64,000 bases of DNA from Paramacrobiotus metropolitanus (taxonomy: Eukaryota > Tardigrada > Eutardigrada > Parachela > Macrobiotidae), in contig NW_026570225.1 of NCBI RefSeq assembly GCF_019649055.1, forward strand, positions 2,728,001 through 2,792,000, written 5' to 3'. Of the stretch, positions 25,362 through 35,890 are shown one piece after another (the first letter of the stretch is position 1; every line of letters starts with the position of its first letter). The translations under genes were made by a program, and so were the position numbers. The notes below the pieces were generated by a model. It saw only the letters and a list, made by a program, of their open reading frames with translations. It searched no databases and was not told the origin of the DNA.

Positions 25362-26036
25362 ATGCTGATCGTGATAAAGGTAAACAGCAGGTACAATTTA
25401 ATGCAAATCTACCGTGTAACAGGCGAAGTCCAGCAGGTAATACTATATAAGCTAAACTTGTCACCGCGTGTGTGCTGTCTTGCTGTTGGGTATCTGGTAT
25501 ATTCATTACCGGCATGTAACATGTATTGTATACAACTATGCGTTCAGCTCTGGTATTTTAAATAACCCATCGAGCCGTGACAGGTCGATTGGGTAAACTA
25601 AACAGCTAATGTACAAACAAAAGCCAAGTTAATCTCAACTCTTCCCTACGTTTAATACCGAAAATAACTGCGCTATGCACCATTGCACAGCGGATGTGAG
25701 CATCTCAGCATACATCTACCGTGACCTTTTGATATACCGCGCGCGGCATGGACTATCGGCCCCGAGCGATAGGGGATCTGGTATGGGATATTAGGTGGAA
25801 GCCGTATATTTGGTTCAGATCAGAGCTGCAGTTCAAAATTTAGGAAAACTCAAAATGAAATTTTATAGTACTTCTTTAACATACAATTTATGCTAGCATG
25901 AACTTTTTCAGCTAATTTTTTCATTCATTAAATTTTTAATTTCTTTCAGAATACTGACGCACTTAAAGATAAAGAAGCACAAACAATGTCCGCAAGCCGC
26001 GAGAACAAGCGGCCTAATCAGAGACCATGGGATTAA
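25362..26036 (+). CDS. Candidate two-exon small protein (34 aa)
   Basis: Exon 25362-25379 (MLIVIK) ends at AAG|gtaaac. A polypyrimidine acceptor ttctttcag opens exon 25950-26036, which continues in phase through ALKDKEAQ and RENKRPNQRPWD to TAA. Both splice sites look good and the second exon is GC-richer than its surroundings. I recognise no family. It could also be the last exon of a longer transcript whose upstream exons I have missed, or a leader with an upstream ORF. Confidence 0.25.
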
Positions 26037-26893
26037 ATTGACCGAGGCCGCGGTGTTGTGCCCAGAATAGATGCCGCATTTCCTCGTTGAATTTCAATTC
26101 CTGGTTCGCTAGTGCACCTCGTCGCCCGTATGATCGTATTTTGCCGGTTTTCTACCACATCTTCTTCCCGAATTACTTTGATCAAGCAAGAAGCTCCCGG
26201 TCCGAAAGTGAGTGTGTCGGAGCCCACAGACTGATTGTGACATGGCTGCGAAAGGACAAACTATTCAACTGCGAGTGAGGATGGACGAGGATGCCTTCGC
26301 CTTCCTTTCTGATTAATTAAAAAAAATATTATTCAAAAGAGACGGAAACATTACCTATTTTGGTTTTGCATGGAGAACTCGACTTTTCGCAGGACGCACG
26401 GAATACATAGGTTTTCGACAGAATCGCTCGCATGTAAATGCCCCATTGGTTGATTCGCTGTCTGCACCATTTTATGAAAATTATGTTGTTACTATCTTTG
26501 ATAATTGTTATAATAAACAAGCTGTACTGGCTTGCTTATTATAGAACCACGTGCACAATCAAAAACGTAATTAATACGGGGCACCAATATAGATGACTTT
26601 TGGAGAGCATCTCGTAATCGGAATTTTACCAGCGGTCGCACAGAACCATGTCTGTACTCAATATATAGATATTGTATACATATACAGATACTCGGCACTA
26701 GTTGGCTCCAGTTTTTATCCCAAAGCAGCCAGTTTCTCTCGCAAGCGCCTTCGATTCCTCTATTCCTGAATTCTGGAATTAACAATAAGATCTGGTCATA
26801 CCATGCACGCGCTCTTTCCAGAAAGGTTTATTTTCCTACTGTTCTACGTACTGCTCTTACTAAAATTATTAAGTATTTTAATTTACGAAAGTG

Positions 26894-26919
26894 CTATGCG
26901 CCAGGGACTTTCCTGGCGC
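26894..26919. repeat. Palindrome with core GCGCCAGG/CCTGGCGC
   Basis: GCGCCAGG (26898-26905) and CCTGGCGC (26912-26919) form a perfect 8-bp stem with a 6-nt loop. The preceding CTAT extends similarity to the palindrome at 28426-28455, so the two appear to belong to one small repeat family. Confidence 0.7.
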
Positions 26920-27287
26920 GTGGTCAGATGGGTGCTCATTTATTAATTGAGCGCATAATGACCTTCTTACAATAAAAATAATAACAAAACTAAATTTTTC
27001 TATAAACTAGTGGATAACCTTTCCTCAGATACATATACAGTCTGTACACTTGTATCTTTCATTTCGGAATGCTTGGCCAGCTCTTTCTGTGCACCAAGCG
27101 TAAATCATTTATTTGTTAGTTAAAATTAGAAGTACGTACTGCACGTTAATTGCACGTAGAAGTTATCTTTGTATAATTTTACGGGCGGTGATTACACCAG
27201 GAGTGAGGTTGTCAATTCAGAAACAAATTTTAATAACCTGTTAACAACAGTTTTTGAGTTGTGCGATTGGAAAACGTCTGGTCTGTA

Positions 27288-27622
27288 CTCCGGGCCGGCA
27301 CAAGGGGGCGGGGGCGGGGGTCCGCCCCCCCCGTTTTCGATTTTTCACCGCCGGGGGGGGGGGCGGACTGGAAAACGAGGTTGCAGGTAAGCCGCCAGGG
27401 GGGCGGAATAAATTTTAATTTTTTCAATTTTTTTCGGATTTTTTTAATTTTTTCAAAAAGTTTTTTCAAAAATTTTTATTAAAATTTTTTAAAAATTTCA
27501 TTCCGCCCCCCGGCGGACGGTCCAAAATCCGTCCGCCCCCCGGCGAATTTGGGGCGCTTGACAACCCCCCGGCGGCCTTCCGCCCCCCCCCCATCCAAAA
27601 ATTCCTTGTGCCGGGCCTGTGA
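27288..27622. mobile_element. Candidate non-autonomous foldback DNA element, G/C-rich
   Basis: The outer ends are inverted: CCGGCACAAGG near 27296-27306 and CCTTGTGCCGGGCC near 27603-27616. CTGTACT flanks both sides (27283-27289 and about 27624-27630), as expected for a 7-8 bp target-site duplication of hAT type. Inside, runs of G, C and GGCGGA/TCCGCC words form inverted arms around an A/T-only core at about 27410-27500. No coding capacity. The boundaries and superfamily are inference. Confidence 0.6.
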
Positions 27623-27927
27623 CTGTACTAATGCTGTCTTTTAAACGTGTTCAGTGCAACCGAAAGCCCAGAGTTGAGATGGTGTACGACTAACCTTCTG
27701 GAAAATGCAAAATGCACATTCTACATTCATATTTCACAACTCGCGATCACGAAAGATTTAAAAAACAAACGAGAAATTTTATTCTGTTGGTATTTTTTGT
27801 TATTTCTGTCTTTTTGTTCTTGGCCAATGGCTCGTTAAAGTAGAAGATGAATGAATCGCTGGATGATCTTATTGACCAAGGATATGCTTTTGATACACTT
27901 GACCTGGTGGTTCTGAACTTCCGGTAC

Positions 27928-27950
27928 CTTCCTGGTTTTTCACCAGGAAG
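27928..27950. repeat. 9-bp perfect hairpin
   Basis: CTTCCTGGT (27928-27936) pairs with ACCAGGAAG (27942-27950) around a 5-nt loop. Its CCTGG/CCAGG core resembles that of the neighbouring palindromes. Confidence 0.65.
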
Positions 27951-28409
27951 ATGTGCCTTTTTGCATAAAACTGCTTGCCAACGGCCAAGACACACTTTGA
28001 CCTTAATTTTGTCCAACCGGGTTTTTACATTTAATTCGTGCTGTTGTCATATTCTAAATTTGCTTTTGAGGCGGAGACTTCAGTTGGCAGAAGCACTGAA
28101 AACGAAATTTTGGCCGGTGCTTAGCGAAACGCTGCATCTTGATTTCATTGGCTGCTTGCCTCGAATTTTTGGAAGTGAAAATTAGGAAGTATTAACAACT
28201 TCAATACTTCATGGTAATCTGCAGCTTTCTAAGCAACTTTTCTTTTGTTTGCAACTGCCATAAACATTTGGGGCCAGCGCATACTGCCTCTAAAAACCTT
28301 CTTACAAGTTGCAAGATTGTTTGTAAAGAAGGAAGTGTGCGTTGGTTTAATAAATAAGTATATATACAATATACATTAGCTGTAACAAATTTCGGCGATG
28401 AATTTCCGG

Positions 28410-28455
28410 GCGCATAGCAAACTGACTATGCGCCAGGAAATTTCCTGGTGCATAG
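28410..28455. repeat. Three alternating inverted arms (competing hairpins)
   Basis: Arm GCGCATAG (28410-28417) can pair with CTATGCGC (28426-28433). The latter can instead pair within the 30-nt near-perfect palindrome at 28426-28455 (CTATGCGCCAGGAAATTTCC, then TGGTGCATAG), which has a single G-T wobble. Confidence 0.7.
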
Positions 28456-28601
28456 AAGTGACCTTTAATTGATATTATACCTTATTACTTTAACTGGCAC
28501 TTTCTGAGTAGGACTGTGGTGAACAGAGATGCAGAAATGTCGATCTTTGTAGTTCCGACAGTTATACTGTACATCCTGTGCCAACAACTCTTAAGTTTGC
28601 A

Positions 28602-28650
28602 GGTTTTTTCGTAGTAACGGCGCAGATTTTTTCGCAGTAACGGCGCGACA
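28602..28650 (+). repeat. Two-unit tandem repeat
   Basis: Two adjacent units of about 23-24 nt read TTTTTCGTAGTAACGGCGC and TTTTTCGCAGTAACGGCGC, differing at one position over that stretch. Function unknown. Confidence 0.7.
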
Positions 28651-29105
28651 AAATGTATGTATTGTGCACTTTAGTAAACACGTGCAAATGAACTTATCGC
28701 ACTTTACAAATTAGTTACTCTTCCTGTGTTAATGAAATCCATCCCGAAATACGTATAAGCACAGGGCAGCAAAATGTAGTCAAAGTATAAATGCTCCCGT
28801 GGATTCCGTTAGAGAAAAGGGATACTGTCATGCTGTCAGCAAAGCAGGGAATGAGAACTTGAGAAGCTTTGGATCATAGTGTACCACTGTACGTGTAACT
28901 CTTCTCGGGCTGAAGGTACAGAACCGAAGCCATTCCTACTTTTGAATCGTAACGATATAATGCTTCACTTTTAAAAGCATGCGTTATTCATGCACACGTC
29001 AATTAAACATGCATAATGGTCGCAAACCTTCTTCGCAATAAAGAACCCCATCCAGCCTACACCCTTATGAAAAAATAATGACACCAGAACCTGGATCATT
29101 AATTG

Positions 29106-29474
29106 TTAAATTACCACATTTCTATACTTACGTTCTTTATTATATTGCGCTTGAAATATTTCTGACGCACTCCCCAATTCAATTACGAAAATTTTATTGA
29201 TAAACACCTCTGTTTCCACGAAGTAAATAACGCAAGAAACACCAGAAAAGCACCACAATATTCCCAAACTAATACATCCGTACAGAAAACAACCACTTCG
29301 CCTATGCTCATCTCGAGAAACTAGGAACAAAAACACTATGGTAAAGTATGAAAACATAAAATATGCAAACCACTCAAAGATTCCTTTCCACATCACAGTC
29401 GAAAATAAATCGAGACCAAGCAAAACTTGTGCCACTATCAGAGAAAGCAAGAAGATACTCGACCGTGACACCAT
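29106..29474 (-). CDS. Small membrane-protein ORF abutting the IAP stop
   Basis: An ATG at 29474 lies 5 nt downstream of the IAP stop codon on the same strand and opens 122 codons. The product has three clear hydrophobic segments (SIFLLSLIVAQVLLGLDLF; FEWFAYFMFSYFTIVFLFLV; GCISLGILWCFSGVSCVIYF) with a basic loop RDEHRRSG between the second and third. No homology recognised. A good donor (GAAC|gtaagta) near 29140 suggests the 3' end may be spliced. It could be a second cistron, a separate gene, or a fortuitous frame within the IAP 3' UTR. Confidence 0.4.
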   Translation of the reverse strand: MVSRSSIFLLSLIVAQVLLGLDLFSTVMWKGIFEWFAYFMFSYFTIVFLFLVSRDEHRRSGCFLYGCISLGILWCFSGVSCVIYFVETEVFINKIFVIELGSASEIFQAQYNKERKYRNVVI

Positions 29475-29479
29475 ACACA

Positions 29480-32017
29480 CTAAGAAAAATACACCCTCAT
29501 CCTCGACTGGATGGATTGTCGACAAACTGGACAAGACTGTAGCTTTTCGGAGCAGGTGTGACAACAGGCAGCGTGTCCACACGGCTGGAACACCATATTG
29601 CAAGGTTTGTCCAAGCACACTTTACATCGACGCTCCTGGCGTAATCTTTCGTTTTCTTCTTCCAAAGCTATAAAAAAATCGAAATAAGGTATTGTTTGGG
29701 CTTTTACAGCCGCCAGCAAATTACATGTGCCGTATTTTAATCTTTAGTAATTCTGCACTTACTTAATGGAACTTCTGTGGTCTTGGCCTCTATTTTGTTT
29801 GCTTCAATCAATTTTTTTTTCAATCTGAAAAACCGATATGTTAAAATAAAGCAAGCCAACGAAAGCTGTAAAAACTCACTCATGCTGCGTCTCGATTTCT
29901 TTGACGGCTTTGATGATTTCTTCAACATTTCGAAATTTTGGGTATGCACAATTTCGGCGCTTCTGTAACGCCTCTTGGACATAATCTGGATTACACTGCC
30001 GCTGATACGCTTCTTTAATAAGCCGTTCCTCGGGCTCCAAATCGTCGTCATCTGACATGCTAGCATCAGAATAACTAGAACCCCGCGATGACGATGAATA
30101 TGACGAGGGAGCTTCTACAAGTAATCACAAATTATTCGACAAATCCATCAGATAAACATTTCATACATGCGACTTTCACGTTTGGAAATTACTCTAAAAC
30201 GCAAAATCAGCAACTAACTCAGCAAAAAGACACCGGTATTACTCATAAGGTTTAAAAAATGTCTACAAACCAACAAAGCAAAATTACCTTCAAAACCGGA
30301 TGACGAATTGGACAATCCAAATCGCTCCAAAACACCCTCGATGAAATCCCGCCCCTTTTTTTCCACCAAATACCCACAGCTGGGGGACCATTTTGCATGC
30401 TCTGTCCATGCATCGTCTTGCGGATCCCAGCGCTCGATCTGCTGTCCACAGTAGAAACACTGCACCCGATCGTTCCGTCCCGTATAAAACAGTCCAGCCA
30501 GCGCCAAATCTCTCGGCGACTGTATCCTGTCTTCCGGCCAGTTGGCAAATGTACCAAAACGATCTCGATATTCCGCCATAGACGGAACATATAAAGGATC
30601 GTCTTCAGCGCTTCGCACGGTAAAATTTAATCCACAAACATCTTGTCCAACAAGATCGGAAGTCTGGTTCTGCACGATAAAGGATTTTCTGGACATAGGA
30701 CAGCTGGGAAAATGTCGACGATGTTCGTGGATGGGATTATCTCCCATCGCCCATTGGGCAAGCACTCCACCGCAATATGCACAGCGCACACGGTCTGCCA
30801 CACCCGTATAGAAGAATCCCGTTACCGCCAGCGACGAAGGCGATAAAAATGTCAAGGGCCACCGACTGAAACTCTCCAGCCGATTGCCAACATTTCGCAT
30901 ATCGGCCTCATCGTCCGATGACGAATCCGGGCTCCGCGAATGACGATAGGGGAGAATGTCACAGTCTACGCTATCTTCGGCGATATGCGATTTCCGTCGC
31001 CGGATGACTGGGTCTATAAGAAGAAACAGCCACTTTAGAACTGGGTCCATAGGCAGAAATGCATGCTTCAAGAATAGGGGCATTGTTTCAAACAAATCCG
31101 AGTTAAGATTGCCAGAAGAAAACTGAAGCAAAGTTTGCATGGCACGAATTATTAACAGACTAAAAAGTCAAAACTGTATCTAATAAATCTATAAACAATT
31201 CCATAGATTATGAAACTTGCTTTCTTCCACTTTTATCACCAAGCACGCATGTGGTTGCCAGCTGTCAGTTGCCTGGTCATTTACAGGGCGTTCACACCAG
31301 ATAAAAAGTAATATCACATCAACAAAGAAACATCATCGGGATCTTATCAACATATCCTAATTTCTTAGCCTGAGTATAAAAGCAGTCTACGGTATTCATT
31401 TTTATGGCATATTACTCAAGCCTTCAGCACATTGCCCTTATAAAAATACTGTGAAATTTTCAAAACTGCTCCAGTAATCAATCGAAAAACAATATCCAAT
31501 AATCCCATAAAACTCAATTCGTAATCGAGGAAAGTGCAGTACTCGACAGTATCTGTTTTCCGATGCATTTAAACAAGGCGTTGCGTTTACATTAGTTTTT
31601 CTACTTGTTTTACTTGCTGAAAAAATTTCTATGACCACATTATCAAACCGAAATAATTAAACTACAAGGCAAACCGGAAACATGATTTCTTCTGTATGTA
31701 CACGAATGAGAGAATGTTGTTAATTTTACCGCTAGCAACGGTCAACTGACGCTCGTTTTCTGGAGTGTCAGTGTCGTGCAGTCTGCAGGACAGACGTCAC
31801 GGCCAGATCAAAGCTACCGGTTGGACAGTCGTCGTACCGCACTCGTACCTGATTCTGTACAGTGCAGCGCTGGATGCTCCAGGTCAGACACGACTCCTTC
31901 ATCGCTTGTTGCCGAGACTGATCGGGACAGCAACAAATTTGGCGCACTAGCTGATCCACTTTTCAGATGATCCACTTCCGGTTTAAGCAGAACTGATTCG
32001 CTGGGTACGACAGCCAT
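29480..32017 (-). CDS. BIRC: Inhibitor of apoptosis protein, two BIR domains and RING
   Basis: IAPs bind caspases or their antagonists through BIR domains and ubiquitinate partners through a RING. Five exons close in phase: 32017-31849, 31013-30288, 30114-29880, 29824-29763 and 29667-29480 (459 aa). BIR1 (ESFSRWP, then RCAYCGGVLAQW, HEHRRHFPSC) and BIR2 (RFGTFANWP, GRNDRVQCFYCG, EHAKWSPSCGYL) both keep the CxxC-His-Cys zinc ligands. A charged helical linker (EPEERLIKEAYQ) precedes the C-terminal C3HC4 RING (CKVCLDKPC, PCGHAACCHTC, CPVC). Exon 1 is Ser-rich with start MAVVPSES. An open frame upstream of the 31013 acceptor could suggest a start near 31140, but the splice from 31849 restores a better match. 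The paralogue is not assigned. Confidence 0.92.
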
Positions 32018-32879
32018 ATTTGGAATTCTGTAAATAAAATTGATTCTTTTATTAAAACACGAAGTAGTACATCTGCCATTAGGCTCCATAACTTTGATCA
32101 TTCTGGGCCATTTCTGGCAATAAATTATAAAGTACTGTATGCACTTAAATTACGCGAATATTTACGCAATCCCACTTATTTGATATATCGTATACTTACA
32201 CAATTGTCCTTATCATATCGGTAAATGCAACGGGTATAATCCCGTTCAACAACGGCATTATATCGTTTCTTCGTAAGTTGAAACGGAATACATTTTAGGT
32301 GGTAAAATGCCCTTTAATATTTTCGTCAACAATCCTCAGAAGTGTATGCGTTGTATGTTGTCAGGAATCATGACTGATGATTCACGGTAAACATTACAAT
32401 ATGCCAATCAGAATACACAAATTTTCCCCCAAAAAACTCACATACGTAAAAATTTTCACAATTCACGTTTTACATTGACTTCCGACCAACTTGTCAAATC
32501 ATTTTGATTTCCAAATGAACCACTAGTCGGATTAACGTAAATTAACAGATAAATAATTACGTATATAGATATCTGCAACTTACTTATAGACGTTATATTA
32601 TACAATCTACAGATACAGATATGTATTATATTGTGCACAGAACTTTGATTTGCCCAACCACCAGAAACCAGATCACTGTAAGTAGCCGCATTTCTTCAGT
32701 CTTTCATGCGGGACTGGCTGGCTGGCTGGATTAATTTAGATCCGACCAGCCAGTGCTTATTAATCTTACTTTAAGCTTTCACTTTTCATATTTCTTGCTC
32801 CATTTTGGCACTAGAATACGTAAAATTTTTTGCTTGTTCTTCTGATATATGACATTAAACGCTGTGTTGAGCCTTTAAC
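32018..32879. other. Upstream region of the IAP gene
   Basis: AT-rich sequence between the IAP start and the retrotransposon. A small GGCTGGCTGGCTGGA repeat occurs near 32713-32728 and CCGACCAGCCAG at 32736. No coding exon recognised. Confidence 0.4.
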
Positions 32880-35800
32880 ATGCCGTCGGCAAAAAACTCT
32901 CCTATGGAGTTTCACCATCTCAACATCCAGGGGCTGCCCTATGATAATTATCATAAGCTTGATTTACTGTCAAATTATCTTTGCATTGATGACAATGTTT
33001 CGAAGTTTTTCGCTGTCACTGAAACTCATCTCCGTCCTTCGGATTCTGATCAGTTGTTTTCCATTCCCGGATACTGTTTATTTCGTAGCGATCGACCTGA
33101 TATTCATGGTAAAACACGCGGTGGTGGGATTCTATGCTACGTACCTCAACATATAACGGCTGAGCTTGTCGAGCTGAAGTTTCGTTCTAAGGGATTTGAA
33201 TGTCTGTGGTTACGACTCACTGTTTCTCATCGCAAAATTATTATTGGGACCGTGTATCGTCAGCCTGATTCGAATTCTGTCGAAACCAAAGCGTTGTTCA
33301 ATCATTTGCGGGAAGTACTGTTAAAATATCCGGGCAGCGATCATATAATCATGGGGATCTGAACATCGATTCCTCCCTGGTTCCTCAAGCCCCTATGTCA
33401 AATTGTACAGTGATTTTGTAGATGAATTTTCCTTCGAAGATAAGGTAATCGGACACACTCGGGTAGCACATCGCTTGAGACAATCTGATAATACCTTAAG
33501 CACTACATCCACTAAGATTGACGTAATATTGTGCAGTCCTAAGAATTCATACGTGTCGTGCCAACCGTCAGATGTAAGTTGTTCAGATCATATGCTGTGC
33601 AAAACGGTCTCCGCTTTTCAGTGCAAACAACCGGAGCACAGAGTGATTTACTTTCGTGATTGGAAAGCGACTAATTTTCAGTCTTTCAAAAGTCAAGTTT
33701 TTGATTTTACAAAGAATTACGTTAATTACGTTGATTATCCGGACGTCGATGATGAAGTTTCAAAATTTGTTGGTGGTTTAGCTGAAATAATTAACAGGTG
33801 CTATCCGTTACGATCGAAAAGAGCCTCGAATAGCAGTGCACCTTGGATTAACGGTCGCATTAAACGTCTGATAAAAAATAAAAATCTCGCATACAAGCGG
33901 AAGAAGTTGTCGAAAAGTGCCTCTGAGTATCAAGGCAATTGTCAACAATTTAAGAACTTGAAGCGAGAATTATTTACGGAGATTAAGAACGCTAAGCGAA
34001 TCTATTTCGAACAAAATGTACAAAATTCAAAAATAATGTGGCGCGAAATTAACCGTTTGCGAGGAAAGAACAACGAAAATGGTAATCTGGACTTCGATTT
34101 AAATAATTTAAACAAACATTTCGCTACAATGGGGGAGCACGGTAAACGGCACCCCGTGGCTGTCATCCCGAAGGAGGCTGATACGGCGACATTTGAATTT
34201 GATCAGCTTACTCCAGACGTGGTTGCTGAAATGTTTGGGAAAATCTTAAGTAAGAGAAAATGTGCGGGACCGAAAGGTATACCACATAAACTCTTGCTGA
34301 AATTTCCCCCTATACTGGTCGAGCCCATAACCCATCTCATAAACCAGTGTTTCAAAAAAAATGTCTTCCCGTCAATTTTCAAATTGGCGGAAGTAATCGC
34401 TTTACCAAAAACTGTTCATCCAACAACACCGGATGAATTTCGTCCTATTTCACTTTTGTGTAATTTGTCAAAATTGTTTGAAAAATGCGCCCAACTGCAG
34501 CTGAACAAATTTTTGAAAAAAGAAGGCATTCTTGCACCTAACCAATCCGGTTTCCGTAACGGCCATTCATGTGAAACGTTATTGTTAAAAGTGACGGAGA
34601 CATGGAAAAAGGCTGTCGATAGCAAGAAGTGTGTTGCAGTTGTTTTTCTTGATTTGAAAAGAGCTTTTCCGTCAGTGTGCCATTTGACTCTGTTGGAGAC
34701 ACTCCGTGATATAGGAGTAAAGTCTTCAGCGTTAAAATGGTTTTACTCGTATCTGACCGGCCGCTCGCAACGTGTACGTCATGGCATGAAGTTCTCTTCG
34801 TGGGAACATGTTTGGGCAGGCGTTCCGCAAGGGTCTATACTTGGTCCCATTTTATTTACAATTTACATTAATGCCCTACTGAAACTGAGGCTACCAAACG
34901 TGCATTTAGAAAGCTTTGCTGACGACACCATCTGCTATGCTGTTGCTAACACGAAAGCGGACGCAGCAAAGATCTAACTGAAGCACTACCGGCAGTCTGT
35001 GAGTGGCTTAATTCCAACCGGTTGTTCGTCAACGAGAAAAAATCGAATTTGTTACTAATAAGTTCAGCGCATAATCGCGAAACCAACGTAAGCGTAATGC
35101 TGAACGGTCATAAATTACTTCCAGAAAAGTCAGTGAAACATCTTGGAGTGATACTGGATGAACATCTCAGTTGGGCTGACCATGTTAAAAGGTCCAGAAG
35201 AATGTTCGGTACGGTATATCACTGTTAAATCGTGTTAAAGTCGGCCTGCCAACATCCCAACGCATTGCGCTTTTCTATGCCTTTGTTCAGTCGCATCTGG
35301 ACTACTGCTCTACAGTGTGGAGCGGGGCATCTGTGCGCTTGCGTGATAAATTGGCCGCGATGCATCGTAACGGTGTCCGAGCGGCTGCAAACTACGCAAA
35401 GATACCCACGGAATCGTTCATGAACCAACATGGGATCTTACCGCTCTTCACGAGATGGAAACAAAAGGAAGCGATATGGTTATACAAGATCAAACATCCG
35501 GAAAAATTCCATGTGCCGCAGTACATCTCTGAGATGGTGGAATTTGATGACCGTATAAAGCCGTACAACCTTCGGAGTAGAAACCGCATCCTGATCAAGG
35601 CGGTAGCGAAGAAGAAAGTTGGCGAGACGACCTTTGCTTGGAAACTTAATAAATTGTGGACATTTTTTGTTGATTCTAATTTTTCTGATCTGTTCCATAT
35701 TCATACAGTTGGTGCCTTTAAGCAAGCTTTGAACCGTGTCAATTTTGTTTAGGACGTCTTTTCTGTCTATCTGCACTCGTACTTTTCGATTTTGCTATTT

Positions 35801-35890
35801 GGCCAGGTTTAAAATCCCAGCTAGAATGTCACCCTAGCCGGAAATGGGCTACCTGCTCCACGATGAATAATAATAATAATAATAATAACC
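32880..35890 (+). mobile_element. Non-LTR retrotransposon (Jockey/CR1-like), decayed
   Basis: An apurinic endonuclease-like region (32880-33362) is followed by a reverse transcriptase region (33403-34974) and a C-terminal part (to 35752). The RT shows PDEFRPISLL, QSGFRNGHSCETLL, VVFLDLKRAFPSV, GVPQGSILGPILFT and the catalytic FADDT. The 3' end is an (AAT)n tail at about 35868-35887, typical of several LINE clades. The reading frame is broken by single-base shifts near 33354, 33370-33390, 34970 and 35215, so this copy is not functional. No ORF1 or 5' UTR was recognised, suggesting 5' truncation. Clade assignment is from motif style only. Confidence 0.9.
35868..35889 (+). repeat. (AAT)n microsatellite tail
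   Basis: About seven AAT units close the retrotransposon and likely mark its 3' terminus and priming tail. Confidence 0.8.

Larger units (their letters stand above)
26037..29105. other. Repeat-rich gene-poor stretch
   Basis: No recognised gene. It contains palindromes sharing the word CTATGCGCCAGG (26894-26919 and 28410-28455), a G/C-rich foldback element (27288-27622), a hairpin (27928-27950) and a short tandem repeat near 28602-28650. A 112-codon plus-strand frame at 27847-28185 spans the hairpin and has no recognisable homology. Confidence 0.5.

Noticed and set aside
26033-26227. Minus-strand 64-codon ORF
   Set aside because: Its composition looks protein-like in places, but no family, start context or neighbouring exon supports it.
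27847-28185. 112-codon plus-strand ORF in the repeat-rich stretch
   Set aside because: It contains a 9-bp perfect hairpin and repeat words and has no recognisable product.
31030-31140. IAP start at the ATG near 31140
   Set aside because: A splice from the exon ending at 31849 to the acceptor at 31013 closes in phase and gives a Ser-rich N-terminus; the 31140 frame crosses the acceptor.
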